From positions 1-5,628 of the forward strand of contig CAMPNZ010000072.1 in assembly GCA_946892075.1 (NCBI GenBank): a DNA stretch of 5,628 nt, written 5' to 3'. Under the pieces are notes generated by a model that searched no databases, was not told where the DNA came from, and worked only from the letters and a program-made list of their open reading frames with translations. The position numbers and the translations under genes are program-made. Numbering within the stretch: position 1 is the first letter of the stretch; each line of letters opens with the position of its first letter. This document shows positions 1-5,210 of the stretch, one piece after another. The DNA is from an uncultured Coriobacteriales bacterium (GTDB taxonomy: Bacteria; Actinomycetota; Coriobacteriia; Coriobacteriales; Eggerthellaceae).

Positions 1-92
1 CCCTGAGGTTTGCGCCGGCCCTGAACCCTGAGGTTTGGCGCCCCTGCTTCCCGTGTCTGACCTGCGCAAACCTCAGGGTTCAGGGCCGGCGC
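1..92. repeat. Fold-back inverted repeat with partial direct repeat, disrupting moaA
   Basis: Bases 12-37 are the exact reverse complement of bases 67-92, giving a 26-bp stem around a 29-base loop (38-66). Bases 1-15 are also the exact reverse complement of 64-78, so the word CCCTGAGGTTT occurs directly at 1-11 and 26-36. The palindromic tetramer GCGC sits at every junction: 12-15, 38-41, 64-67 and 89-92. The right arm (67-92) makes sense as MoaA coding sequence (KPQGSGPAR), whereas the left arm brings an in-frame TGA at 29-31. The left side therefore looks like an inverted copy of the right arm. It could be a template-switch rearrangement, a palindromic mobile repeat, or a chimera or assembly artefact at a sequence end. 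The repeat itself is certain; its origin is not. Confidence 0.9.
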
Positions 93-367
93 GCTATTTG
101 GCGTTCCCGGGTGCGCGCGGAACGGTGGGCGTTATTTCGCCGCTGTCGAGGCATTTTTGCTCGGAGTGCAACCGCCTGCGCCTGACGGCCGACGGCAAGC
201 TGCGTCCGTGTTTGTTCTCGGACAAGGAATGGGATGTGCGCACGGCACTTCGCGAGGGAAGCGATGACGACGTGTACAAGGTATTTTTGCAGGTTTTGAA
301 CAAAAAGCCTGATGAGCACCACGACAAAGTGGGTACTGAACGCGAGATGAGTCAAATTGGAGGCTAG
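35..367 (+). CDS. moaA: GTP 3',8-cyclase MoaA, C-terminal fragment (5' part missing)
   Basis: MoaA is a radical-SAM enzyme that converts GTP to 3',8-cyclo-GTP, the first step of molybdenum-cofactor synthesis, in the cytoplasm. Only the C-terminal third is present. It shows the family's second iron-sulfur motif CX2CX13C (Cys42, Cys45 and Cys59, counting from the codon at 35), the surrounding FCSECNRLRLTADGKLRPC block, and the conserved terminal SQIGG whose Gly-Gly is needed for activity in the family. The N-terminal radical-SAM CX3CX2C cluster is outside the window or lost. The frame is open back to 32 but meets TGA at 29-31 inside the inverted repeat; protein-like MoaA sequence appears to begin near 38. 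The TTG at 35 is only the first possible initiator in this frame and is unlikely to be a true start. The gene is either truncated in the genome or intact and damaged by an artefact at the sequence end. Confidence 0.85.
   Translation: MAPLLPVSDLRKPQGSGPARYLAFPGARGTVGVISPLSRHFCSECNRLRLTADGKLRPCLFSDKEWDVRTALREGSDDDVYKVFLQVLNKKPDEHHDKVGTEREMSQIGG
359..363 (+). promoter_or_regulatory. Shine-Dalgarno site of moaC, inside the moaA stop region
   Basis: GGAGG lies six bases before the GTG at 370 and supports that codon as the moaC start. The same bases encode the terminal Gly-Gly of MoaA (codons GGA GGC, then TAG at 365-367). Translation of the two genes is probably coupled. Confidence 0.75.
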
Positions 368-369
368 AA

Positions 370-933
370 GTGGGAACAGGGGACACTGGAGCGATGGGCG
401 CAGGTAACGCGATGGGCGCTCACAAGCTTACGCATATCAACGAAAAAGGCGAAGTTCGCATGGTGGACGTGTCTGCCAAGCCAGATACGGTGCGCATTGC
501 GATTGCCGAGGGCTTTATTGCGATGCACGAAGAAACACTGGCGCTTATCGTTGAGGGCCGCGCGGCGAAGGGCGACGTGCTAGCATGTGCGCGTGTAGCT
601 GGGGTTATGGCCGCGAAACAAACCTCGACGCTTATTCCGATGTGTCATCCGCTGCCCATTACGAAGGCGCATATCGAGTGCACGCCCGTGGGCAAAGGCC
701 AGCGCAGCGACGGGCGCGTGGGCATTCACGTGGTGGCTACAACAGGCGTAACAGGCAAAACGGGCATCGAGATGGAAGCGCTTACTGCGGCAAGTGTCGC
801 GTGCTTGACCATTTACGACATGTGCAAAGCGGTCGATAGGGGCATGGAGATAAGCGATGTGCGGCTTCTGAAAAAAGAAGGCGGAAAAACGGGTTTGTGG
901 CTGCGCGAACAGCACGCATGTGATACGCTATGA
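370..933 (+). CDS. moaC: Cyclic pyranopterin monophosphate synthase MoaC
   Basis: MoaC converts the MoaA product, 3',8-cyclo-GTP, to cyclic pyranopterin monophosphate, in the cytoplasm as a hexamer in known members. The 187-residue product shows the family blocks in order: RMVDVSAKPDT (30-40), KGDVLACARVAGVMAAKQTS (67-86), MCHPLPI (91-97), TTGVTGKTGIEMEALTAAS (124-142), DMCKAVDRGM (150-159) with the catalytic Asp/Lys pair region, and KEGGKTG (169-175). The family is usually near 160 residues; here about 18 extra Gly/Ala/Met-rich residues precede the first conserved block. The GTG at 370 is chosen because GGAGG stands six bases upstream. In-frame ATGs at 394 and 412 would shorten the tail but have poorer ribosome sites. 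It starts two bases after the moaA stop, so the two form one operon acting on consecutive steps. Confidence 0.95.
   Translation: MGTGDTGAMGAGNAMGAHKLTHINEKGEVRMVDVSAKPDTVRIAIAEGFIAMHEETLALIVEGRAAKGDVLACARVAGVMAAKQTSTLIPMCHPLPITKAHIECTPVGKGQRSDGRVGIHVVATTGVTGKTGIEMEALTAASVACLTIYDMCKAVDRGMEISDVRLLKKEGGKTGLWLREQHACDTL
391..419 (+). repeat. 18-bp-period direct repeat in the moaC 5' end
   Basis: The 11-mer GCGATGGGCGC occurs at 391-401 and 409-419, a period of 18 bases or six codons, encoding AMGA twice. Each copy carries an in-frame ATG (394, 412). It lies in the non-conserved N-terminal tail of MoaC. Confidence 0.8.
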
Positions 934-1000
934 GCTTGTAAAAGTTTGCCACGGGAAACGTCCAATCGCCACGGAATGTGAAAGCGTTGCCCAACCGCCA

Positions 1001-1005
1001 AGGAG
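1001..1005 (+). promoter_or_regulatory. Shine-Dalgarno site of the DUF454 gene
   Basis: AGGAG lies nine bases before the ATG at 1015. A nearer ATG at 1010 is out of frame and stops after two codons (ATG CGA TGA), so 1015 is the start. Confidence 0.7.
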
Positions 1006-1014
1006 AACAATGCG

Positions 1015-1458
1015 ATGAACCAGGAGAATTCTGTTCCCGCTGAACGCGACGCCAACCAGGCGCCTTCTTGCGCCGACGCGCGCCACAAAAAAGTCACGCG
1101 CGCGCTGTGGGCCATCGCCGGCTTTCTGCTGTTCGGGCTTGCCGTTCTTGGTGCCGTCCTGCCGCTTTTGCCCACCACTCCCTTCCTGCTTGCCGCTGCA
1201 TTTTGCTTCGCGCGTTCCTCCGAAAAACTGAACGCGTGGTTCAAACAAACGCGCTTGTATCGCACCGTGCTGGCAAGCTACGTTTCAAAACGCGAAATGA
1301 CGCTTAAAGCGAAACTGACGGTGCTGATTCCGGTAACTATCCTGCTTGGCCTGGGGTTTTTCATGATGCATAACGTGCTTGTGGGGCGCATTATCGTGGC
1401 CATTGTGTGGATTGGACACATCATCTATTTTGGGTTTGTCGTAAAAACTCAGCGCTAA
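1015..1458 (+). CDS. DUF454 (YbaN-type) small integral membrane protein
   Basis: The 147-residue product has a polar N-terminus (1-28) and then a long hydrophobic stretch that can form two membrane helices (about 29-49 and 51-66). A soluble amphipathic stretch rich in basic residues follows (67-100), then two further membrane helices (about 101-118 and 122-142). The block LGAVLPLLPTTPFLLAAAFC (45-64), followed by FARSSEKLNAWF, is the hallmark of the DUF454/YbaN family of inner-membrane proteins. Their biochemical role is not established, so none is assigned. The start at ATG 1015 is set by AGGAG at 1001-1005. The gene sits 81 bases after moaC and 66 before yebC. It may be a passenger between two functional groups; nothing in the sequence ties it to molybdenum cofactor or recombination. 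Confidence 0.85.
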   Translation: MNQENSVPAERDANQAPSCADARHKKVTRALWAIAGFLLFGLAVLGAVLPLLPTTPFLLAAAFCFARSSEKLNAWFKQTRLYRTVLASYVSKREMTLKAKLTVLIPVTILLGLGFFMMHNVLVGRIIVAIVWIGHIIYFGFVVKTQR

Positions 1459-1487
1459 TTCAAAAACCAGCCCAAAGCTGTGATAAA
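1459..1487 (+). promoter_or_regulatory. Possible promoter for yebC (and perhaps ruvCAB)
   Basis: TTCAAA (1459-1464) and GATAAA (1482-1487) are 17 bases apart and each matches four of six bases of the sigma-70-type -35 and -10 consensus. A TG one base before the -10 (TGTGATAAA, from 1479) makes it an extended -10. It would start transcription near 1494, about 30 bases before the yebC ATG, in an AT-richer patch than its surroundings. The -35 box begins within the last bases of the preceding gene's stop region. This is a consensus match by eye only. Confidence 0.35.
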
Positions 1488-1510
1488 ATTTCCTTATCTA
1501 TGTACTATAC

Positions 1511-1517
1511 GAAGGGA
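1511..1517 (+). promoter_or_regulatory. Shine-Dalgarno site of yebC
   Basis: GAAGGGA lies seven bases before the ATG at 1525. It fixes the start there rather than at the in-frame GTG at 1480, which would add 15 residues unlike the family. Confidence 0.7.
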
Positions 1518-1524
1518 ATACGGT

Positions 1525-2286
1525 ATGTCGGGACATTCAAAGTGGGCAACCACCAAACACCGCAAAGCTGCTCAAGACGCGAAACGCTCTGCGCTGTTTT
1601 CAAAGCTGACCAGGGTAATTACAGTTGCAGCTAAAGAAGGCGGCGATCCAAACCCCGATAACAACGCAGCATTGGCTGCCGCTATCGAGAAGGCAAAGGG
1701 ATATTCACTTCCCAATGACAAGATAAAAACCGCTATTGACAAGGCATTTGGCGCTGGCAAAGACGCGGCCAATTACGAATCGGTGGTCTACGAAGGCTAT
1801 GGTCCGTGTGGCGTAGCGGTGTATTGCGAAGCGCTTACCGATAACCGTAACCGAACGGCGGCGGATGTTCGCGCGGCGTTTTCGCATAGCGGCGGCAATT
1901 TAGGCACGTCAGGTTCGGTGGCGTTCCAGTTCGAGCGTCGCGGGCAAATTACCATTCTTAAAGAAGCGTGCGCCGATGAAGACGAATTGATGCTTGCAGT
2001 GGCTGATGCTGGCGGCGACGATTACGAAGACGCAGGTGACGAGTGGATTGTGTATACGGCTCCCAGCGCGCTGATGGCTACGAAAAAGGCGCTTGAAGAG
2101 GCGGGAATCCAAACGCACGGTGCCGAGCTTACGATGATTGCGCATACACCATGTGCCGTTGATCCTAAAGATGCGCCGAAGGTAATGCGTCTTATTGACA
2201 AGCTTGAAGAGCTGGAAGATTTGCAAAACGTGTATCACACGATGGAGATGACCGACGAGGTTGTCGCTGCGCTTGAAGCTGAATAG
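1525..2286 (+). CDS. yebC: YebC/PmpR/TACO1-family protein
   Basis: The 253-residue product matches the family's usual length of about 240-250. It opens with the typical MSGHSKWATTKHRKAAQDAK (1-20). It also carries DPNPDNNAAL (41-50), YEGYGPCGVA (89-98), LTDNRNRTAADVR (104-116), SGGNLGTSGSVAFQFERRG (122-140) and an acidic stretch rich in Asp/Glu (150-173). Family members have been described as DNA-binding transcription regulators (PmpR, YebC). More recent work links bacterial YebC proteins and mitochondrial TACO1 to relief of ribosome stalling at proline-rich stretches; which role applies here cannot be read from the sequence. The ATG at 1525 has GAAGGGA seven bases upstream. The gene precedes ruvC by 88 bases, an arrangement conserved in many bacteria, and may share a transcript with ruvCAB. 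Confidence 0.95.
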   Translation: MSGHSKWATTKHRKAAQDAKRSALFSKLTRVITVAAKEGGDPNPDNNAALAAAIEKAKGYSLPNDKIKTAIDKAFGAGKDAANYESVVYEGYGPCGVAVYCEALTDNRNRTAADVRAAFSHSGGNLGTSGSVAFQFERRGQITILKEACADEDELMLAVADAGGDDYEDAGDEWIVYTAPSALMATKKALEEAGIQTHGAELTMIAHTPCAVDPKDAPKVMRLIDKLEELEDLQNVYHTMEMTDEVVAALEAE

Positions 2287-2374
2287 GCGCTGACCAGCGG
2301 GAACGACTCCCCAAGCAGCCAGGCACATTTCTTCGTTTCCTCATGATGATGTGCGCGTAAAGTGAGCTGATGAT

Positions 2375-2887
2375 ATGCATCGAACTATTCTTGGCATCGA
2401 CCCCGGGCTTGCGCATACAGGTTGGGGTGTTATCGAACAATGCAATAACCAGTTTATTTGTCGCGCATATGGATGTGTTGCAACGCCTGCTTCTCAGGAA
2501 TTAAGCCGCCGTTTGCAAAAAATTTACGAGCAGATTGGCGCTGTTATCGAGCGATTTTCCCCTGAAGCAGTAGGAATTGAAACGGTGTGGTTCGGGCAGA
2601 ACATCACAGCCGCTTTTGCTACGGGGCAGGCGCGTGGTGCTGCTCTTGTTGCCTGCTCACAGGGCAATTTGCAAGTTGGAGAATACACGCCGCGCCAAAT
2701 TAAGCTGGCGGTTTGCGGTGTGGGAAGCGCCGACAAACATCAAGTGCAATACATGACGAAGCAGTTGCTTTCGCTGGAGGATATTCCGCAGCCCGATCAT
2801 GCGGCCGACGCGCTGGCTGCTGCTTTGTGTTTTTCGACGCACGCTAGTTCGTATGCCGCGTACGGCGAAGGCCGCTCGGCCCGCTAA
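2375..2887 (+). CDS. ruvC: Crossover junction endodeoxyribonuclease RuvC
   Basis: RuvC is the Holliday-junction resolvase: a dimer that nicks two opposing strands of a four-way junction during recombination and repair. The 170-residue product has the RNase H-like fold motifs: ILGIDPGLAHTGWG (5-18) with catalytic Asp9, VGIETVWFGQN (66-76) with Glu69, and QPDHAADALAAAL (139-151) with His142 and Asp145. His142 stands where E. coli RuvC has an Asp; Thermus thermophilus RuvC also uses His there, so this is a known variant, not a defect. GQARGAAL (84-91) and GEYTPRQIK (102-110) are further family blocks. The last 15 or so residues are not conserved. The start at ATG 2375 gives the canonical N-terminus, although the ribosome site is weak (GTGAG at 2362-2366). 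ruvA follows after 51 bases. Confidence 0.96.
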   Translation: MHRTILGIDPGLAHTGWGVIEQCNNQFICRAYGCVATPASQELSRRLQKIYEQIGAVIERFSPEAVGIETVWFGQNITAAFATGQARGAALVACSQGNLQVGEYTPRQIKLAVCGVGSADKHQVQYMTKQLLSLEDIPQPDHAADALAAALCFSTHASSYAAYGEGRSAR

Positions 2888-2938
2888 AGGGAACTGTTCG
2901 CGCCGTTCGCGCAAACCACACACCGAAGGGCAAGGTAG

Positions 2939-3523
2939 ATGATAGATTTTCTTGAAGGAACGCTGGTCGACAAGCACGCAACGGGCATTGTTGTGGCGCT
3001 GAACGGCATGGGTTTTACCGTAAGCATGGCCGCGGGTGACATCGCGCAACTGCCGCCGCTGGGGCAGAACGTAAAAGTGTACACCTACCTGCACGTTCGT
3101 GCCGACGCTCTGACGCTTTCGGGCTTTCTGAGCCGCGCGCAGCGTGCGTGTTTCGAGCGTCTGCTGGCTGTGTCGGGCATTGGCGCCAAAGTGGCGCTGA
3201 CGGTGCTTTCCGCCTATTCACCTGCTGAATTGTCGGATATTGTGGCGCAGGAAAACTTGGCTGCTTTGCAGAAAATTCCGGGTATCGGCAAGAAAAGCGC
3301 GTCGCGTTTGATGCTTGAGCTTAAAGGCTCGCTTTCCAGTTTTGCGGATGGCGAAAGCGTTGAAGAAATAGGCGCTTCATCTGGGATAACGTATGCACAA
3401 AGCGCACTGTTGTCGATGGGGTTCACCGAACGCGAAGCCGCGCTTGCGCTGAAGGATGCTCCTCGCGACGTGGACGAGGCGCATGTATTACAATATGCAC
3501 TAAAACGTTTGGGTTCCTCGTAA
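2939..3523 (+). CDS. ruvA: Holliday junction branch migration protein RuvA
   Basis: RuvA binds the four-way junction as a tetramer and loads two RuvB rings. At 194 residues it has the usual family length. Residues 1-62 form the OB-fold domain (MIDFLEGTLVDK to LTLSGF). Two helix-hairpin-helix DNA-binding motifs follow, VSGIGAKVAL (78-87) and IPGIGKKSASRL (113-124). Residues 150-194 match the mobile domain III that contacts RuvB. In E. coli the 'acidic pin' Glu55-Asp56 helps separate strands at the crossover; here the matching stretch HVRADALTL has Ala55-Asp56, so one acidic residue is missing. The start at ATG 2939 has AAGGG (2926-2930) eight bases upstream and gives the canonical N-terminus. 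It lies 51 bases after ruvC; ruvB follows unusually far away, after 206 bases of repeat-bearing DNA. Confidence 0.96.
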   Translation: MIDFLEGTLVDKHATGIVVALNGMGFTVSMAAGDIAQLPPLGQNVKVYTYLHVRADALTLSGFLSRAQRACFERLLAVSGIGAKVALTVLSAYSPAELSDIVAQENLAALQKIPGIGKKSASRLMLELKGSLSSFADGESVEEIGASSGITYAQSALLSMGFTEREAALALKDAPRDVDEAHVLQYALKRLGSS

Positions 3524-3580
3524 GTAGAGCGATTTTACGTTCACAAGCATGAACAGGTGAAATGTTCCCACGCGTGAGGC

Positions 3581-3684
3581 CGTGAACCTGTGAGCCCGAG
3601 AATCCGCGACTTCGCCCCGTTCCCGCGTGTGTTCGTGAACCTGTGAGCCCAAGAACCCGCGACTTCGCCCCGTTCCCGCGTGTG
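3581..3684 (+). repeat. Two tandem copies of a 53-bp intergenic unit between ruvA and ruvB
   Basis: Copy 1 runs 3581-3633 and copy 2 from 3634 to 3684; they match at 49 of 51 comparable positions (differences at offsets 18 and 23). Each unit begins CGTGAACCTGTGAGCCC and ends CGTTCCCGCGTGTG. The sequence GTTCCC-ACGCGTGAGG at 3564-3579 resembles the end of a unit. CGTGAAGCGTG at 3696-3706 resembles the start of one, so the array may once have been longer. It is non-coding: it lies between the ruvA stop and the ruvB ribosome site. Confidence 0.9.
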
Positions 3685-3716
3685 ACCTCGCGAAACGTGA
3701 AGCGTGCCACCAACAA

Positions 3717-3723
3717 AAAGGAG
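3717..3723 (+). promoter_or_regulatory. Shine-Dalgarno site of ruvB
   Basis: AAAGGAG lies six bases before ATG 3730. This strong site rules out the in-frame ATG at 3643, which would start inside the repeat array and add 29 residues without family likeness. Confidence 0.8.
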
Positions 3724-3729
3724 TGCATC

Positions 3730-4827
3730 ATGGCTGCGTCAGTTGAGCTTGACGGCATGATTTTCAACAACGAAAATGCAATGGGAGACGAACGCCACGA
3801 GTCCTCTCAGAAACAGCCTGGTCATGAGCGCAATCTTGACGCGACTTTGCAAGAGGACGACCTCGCGCTTGACAAAAATTTGCGCCCTCAGCATTTGTCG
3901 GAGTATTTGGGGCAAGAGAAAATCAAAGAGTCGCTGGCAATTTTGGTTGAGGCGGCTAAAAAGCGTGGAGAAACACCTGATCACATTTTGTTTTCGGGGC
4001 CTCCCGGCTTAGGAAAAACAACGCTTGCGGGCGTTGTTGCAAACGAGCTTTCGTCGCGCATAAAAACCACCAGCGGCCCTGCCATCGAGCGCACGGGCGA
4101 TCTAGCTGCGCTTTTGACGAACCTCGAAGAGGGCGACGTCCTTTTTATCGATGAAATTCACCGTCTTAACAAAATGGTTGAAGAAGTGCTGTATCCGGCG
4201 CTGGAAGATTTTGTGCTGGATATTATTGTGGGCAAAGGCCCTGCTGCGCGCTCCATTCGCCTTGAGTTGCCGCATTTTACGCTTATTGGCGCTACGACGC
4301 TCGCGGGCTTGCTTACCGGGCCGCTGCGCGATAGGTTTGGGGCGTCGTTCCGCTTGCAGTATTACACGCCGCGTGAACTGGCAGAAATTGTACAACGTTC
4401 GGCGTCTATCCTGGGCATTCGCATTCAAGATGAGGGCGCGCTTGAAATTGCGCGGCGCTCGCGCGGGACGCCTCGCCTGGCGAACAGGGTGCTTAAGCGC
4501 GTGCGTGATTGGGCGCAAGTGCAGGGGATTGATTGCATTGACGAAGATGTGGCGGCGCAGGCGCTGAGTTTCTTCGAGATTGACCATTTGGGGCTTGATA
4601 CGATGGACAATCGCATTTTGGAGCTGCTGGTGAAAAGCTTTTTCGGCAAGCCGGTTGGGCTGTCGACAATTGCGTCGGCACTTTCGGAAGACCCCAGCAC
4701 GATTGAGGATGTGTACGAGCCATTTTTGATACAGCAAGGCCTGATAGCGCGCACGCCGAAGGGGCGCCAGGCAACGCGGCGCGCCTACGAGCATCTTGGC
4801 GTGCCGTTTGAGGACGGCACCGCTTAG
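3730..4827 (+). CDS. ruvB: Holliday junction branch migration ATPase RuvB
   Basis: RuvB is the hexameric AAA+ motor that pumps DNA through the RuvA-bound junction. The 365-residue product has an acidic, poorly conserved N-terminal extension (1-45). The family core follows: LRPQHLSEYLGQEKIKE (51-67), Walker A GPPGLGKTT (90-98), Walker B LFIDEIHR (138-145), sensor 1 GATT (187-190), the GPLRDRFG block (197-204) carrying the arginine finger, and sensor 2 RGTPRLANR (245-253). A winged-helix DNA-binding domain completes it (about 285-352: GLDTMDNRIL, PVGLSTIASAL, IEDVYEPFLIQQG, RTPKGRQAT). No key residue is missing. The core starts near residue 46, so the protein is somewhat longer than compact RuvBs of about 335, mostly through its N-terminus. 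The start at ATG 3730 is set by AAAGGAG at 3717-3723. The 206-base gap after ruvA leaves room for a separate promoter, but none is obvious. Confidence 0.97.
   Translation: MAASVELDGMIFNNENAMGDERHESSQKQPGHERNLDATLQEDDLALDKNLRPQHLSEYLGQEKIKESLAILVEAAKKRGETPDHILFSGPPGLGKTTLAGVVANELSSRIKTTSGPAIERTGDLAALLTNLEEGDVLFIDEIHRLNKMVEEVLYPALEDFVLDIIVGKGPAARSIRLELPHFTLIGATTLAGLLTGPLRDRFGASFRLQYYTPRELAEIVQRSASILGIRIQDEGALEIARRSRGTPRLANRVLKRVRDWAQVQGIDCIDEDVAAQALSFFEIDHLGLDTMDNRILELLVKSFFGKPVGLSTIASALSEDPSTIEDVYEPFLIQQGLIARTPKGRQATRRAYEHLGVPFEDGTA
4801..4820 (+). other. Perfect 7-bp hairpin over the last ruvB codons
   Basis: GTGCCGT (4801-4807) pairs exactly with ACGGCAC (4814-4820) around a six-base loop, just before the ruvB stop (4825-4827). 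No T-run follows, so it does not meet the pattern of a classical intrinsic terminator. It could still affect the 3' end of the mRNA, or be incidental to the codons for VPFEDGT. Confidence 0.4.
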
Positions 4828-5210
4828 CGCGCGTTGGTGTTCGGTGTGTGTGAATGGGTGCGTCGGTGCACGTGAATGGTTGCGCGCATGCGTTGTTGCG
4901 TTCCCGCGAAATGTTCCGTATCGCTGGTGGCGATGCATGTGGGGGAATGCGTCTGAGTGGTGCGTTGCTTGTGTAATCGCAGGTAGAACGTGTGCGAAGC
5001 AGAACGCGACATGCGTGCGGTGTGCGGGAATGCGTGTGTTGCGCGGTGAAAGCGTTTGTGCGTGACGCATGAAACGGGGTGCGAGGCGTGTTGTTGCGTT
5101 CCCGTGAAAGGTGCGTGCAAAAGGCGTGTCGGTGCGTTCCCGATGGATACGATCGGCAGACGCGGGGATGGTGCGTTTTCCCTGTTCATGATGGATGAAA
5201 GGATGGCAGT
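4828..5210. other. 383-bp gene-free, G+T-rich region with repeated short words
   Basis: No convincing gene was found here on either strand. The + strand is rich in G and T. TGCG occurs 18 times between 4859 and 5175, while its complement CGCA occurs only about three times. Longer words recur: GTTGTTGCGTTCCCG at 4892-4906 and 5090-5104, each followed by a GAAA; GGGAATGCGT at 4943-4952 and 5026-5035; GTCGGTGC at 4862-4869 and 5128-5135. A hairpin can form at 5053-5076 (CGTTT...AAACG with an inner TGCG/CGCA stem). Open frames across it give Cys/Trp-rich or His/Arg/Thr-rich peptides expected from the base bias. It may hold degenerate intergenic repeats, an untranslated leader or a decayed gene; the sequence alone does not decide. 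Confidence 0.6.
5198..5203 (+). promoter_or_regulatory. Shine-Dalgarno site of the last gene
   Basis: AAAGGA lies seven bases before ATG 5211. A nearby ATG at 5191 is out of frame. Confidence 0.65.

Noticed and set aside
1480..1524. Longer YebC starting at GTG 1480
   Set aside because: The family begins at MSGHSKW; the extra residues cover the likely promoter, and the ribosome site fits ATG 1525.
2287..2300. Possible terminator after yebC (CGCT...AGCG)
   Set aside because: The stem is only about four base pairs and no T-run follows.
3581..3684. Possible CRISPR array
   Set aside because: The two 53-bp copies are directly adjacent with no unique spacers between them, and no cas gene is present.
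3643..3729. Longer RuvB starting at ATG 3643
   Set aside because: The extra 29 residues come from the repeat array and are unlike RuvB, while ATG 3730 has a strong AAAGGAG.
4923..4930. E. coli Chi octamer GCTGGTGG after ruvB
   Set aside because: An 8-mer in G+T-rich DNA is easily met by chance, and Chi of this lineage need not have the E. coli sequence.
4796..5065. 89-codon Cys/Trp-rich frame on the plus strand
   Set aside because: It starts inside ruvB, has no good ribosome site, and its Cys/Trp/Val/Arg content follows from repeated TGCG/GTGT words.
4102..5070. 322-codon open frame on the minus strand
   Set aside because: It is antisense to ruvB, whose protein is unmistakable. The translation is Arg/His/Ala-rich without motifs, as expected from the codon bias of the real gene.
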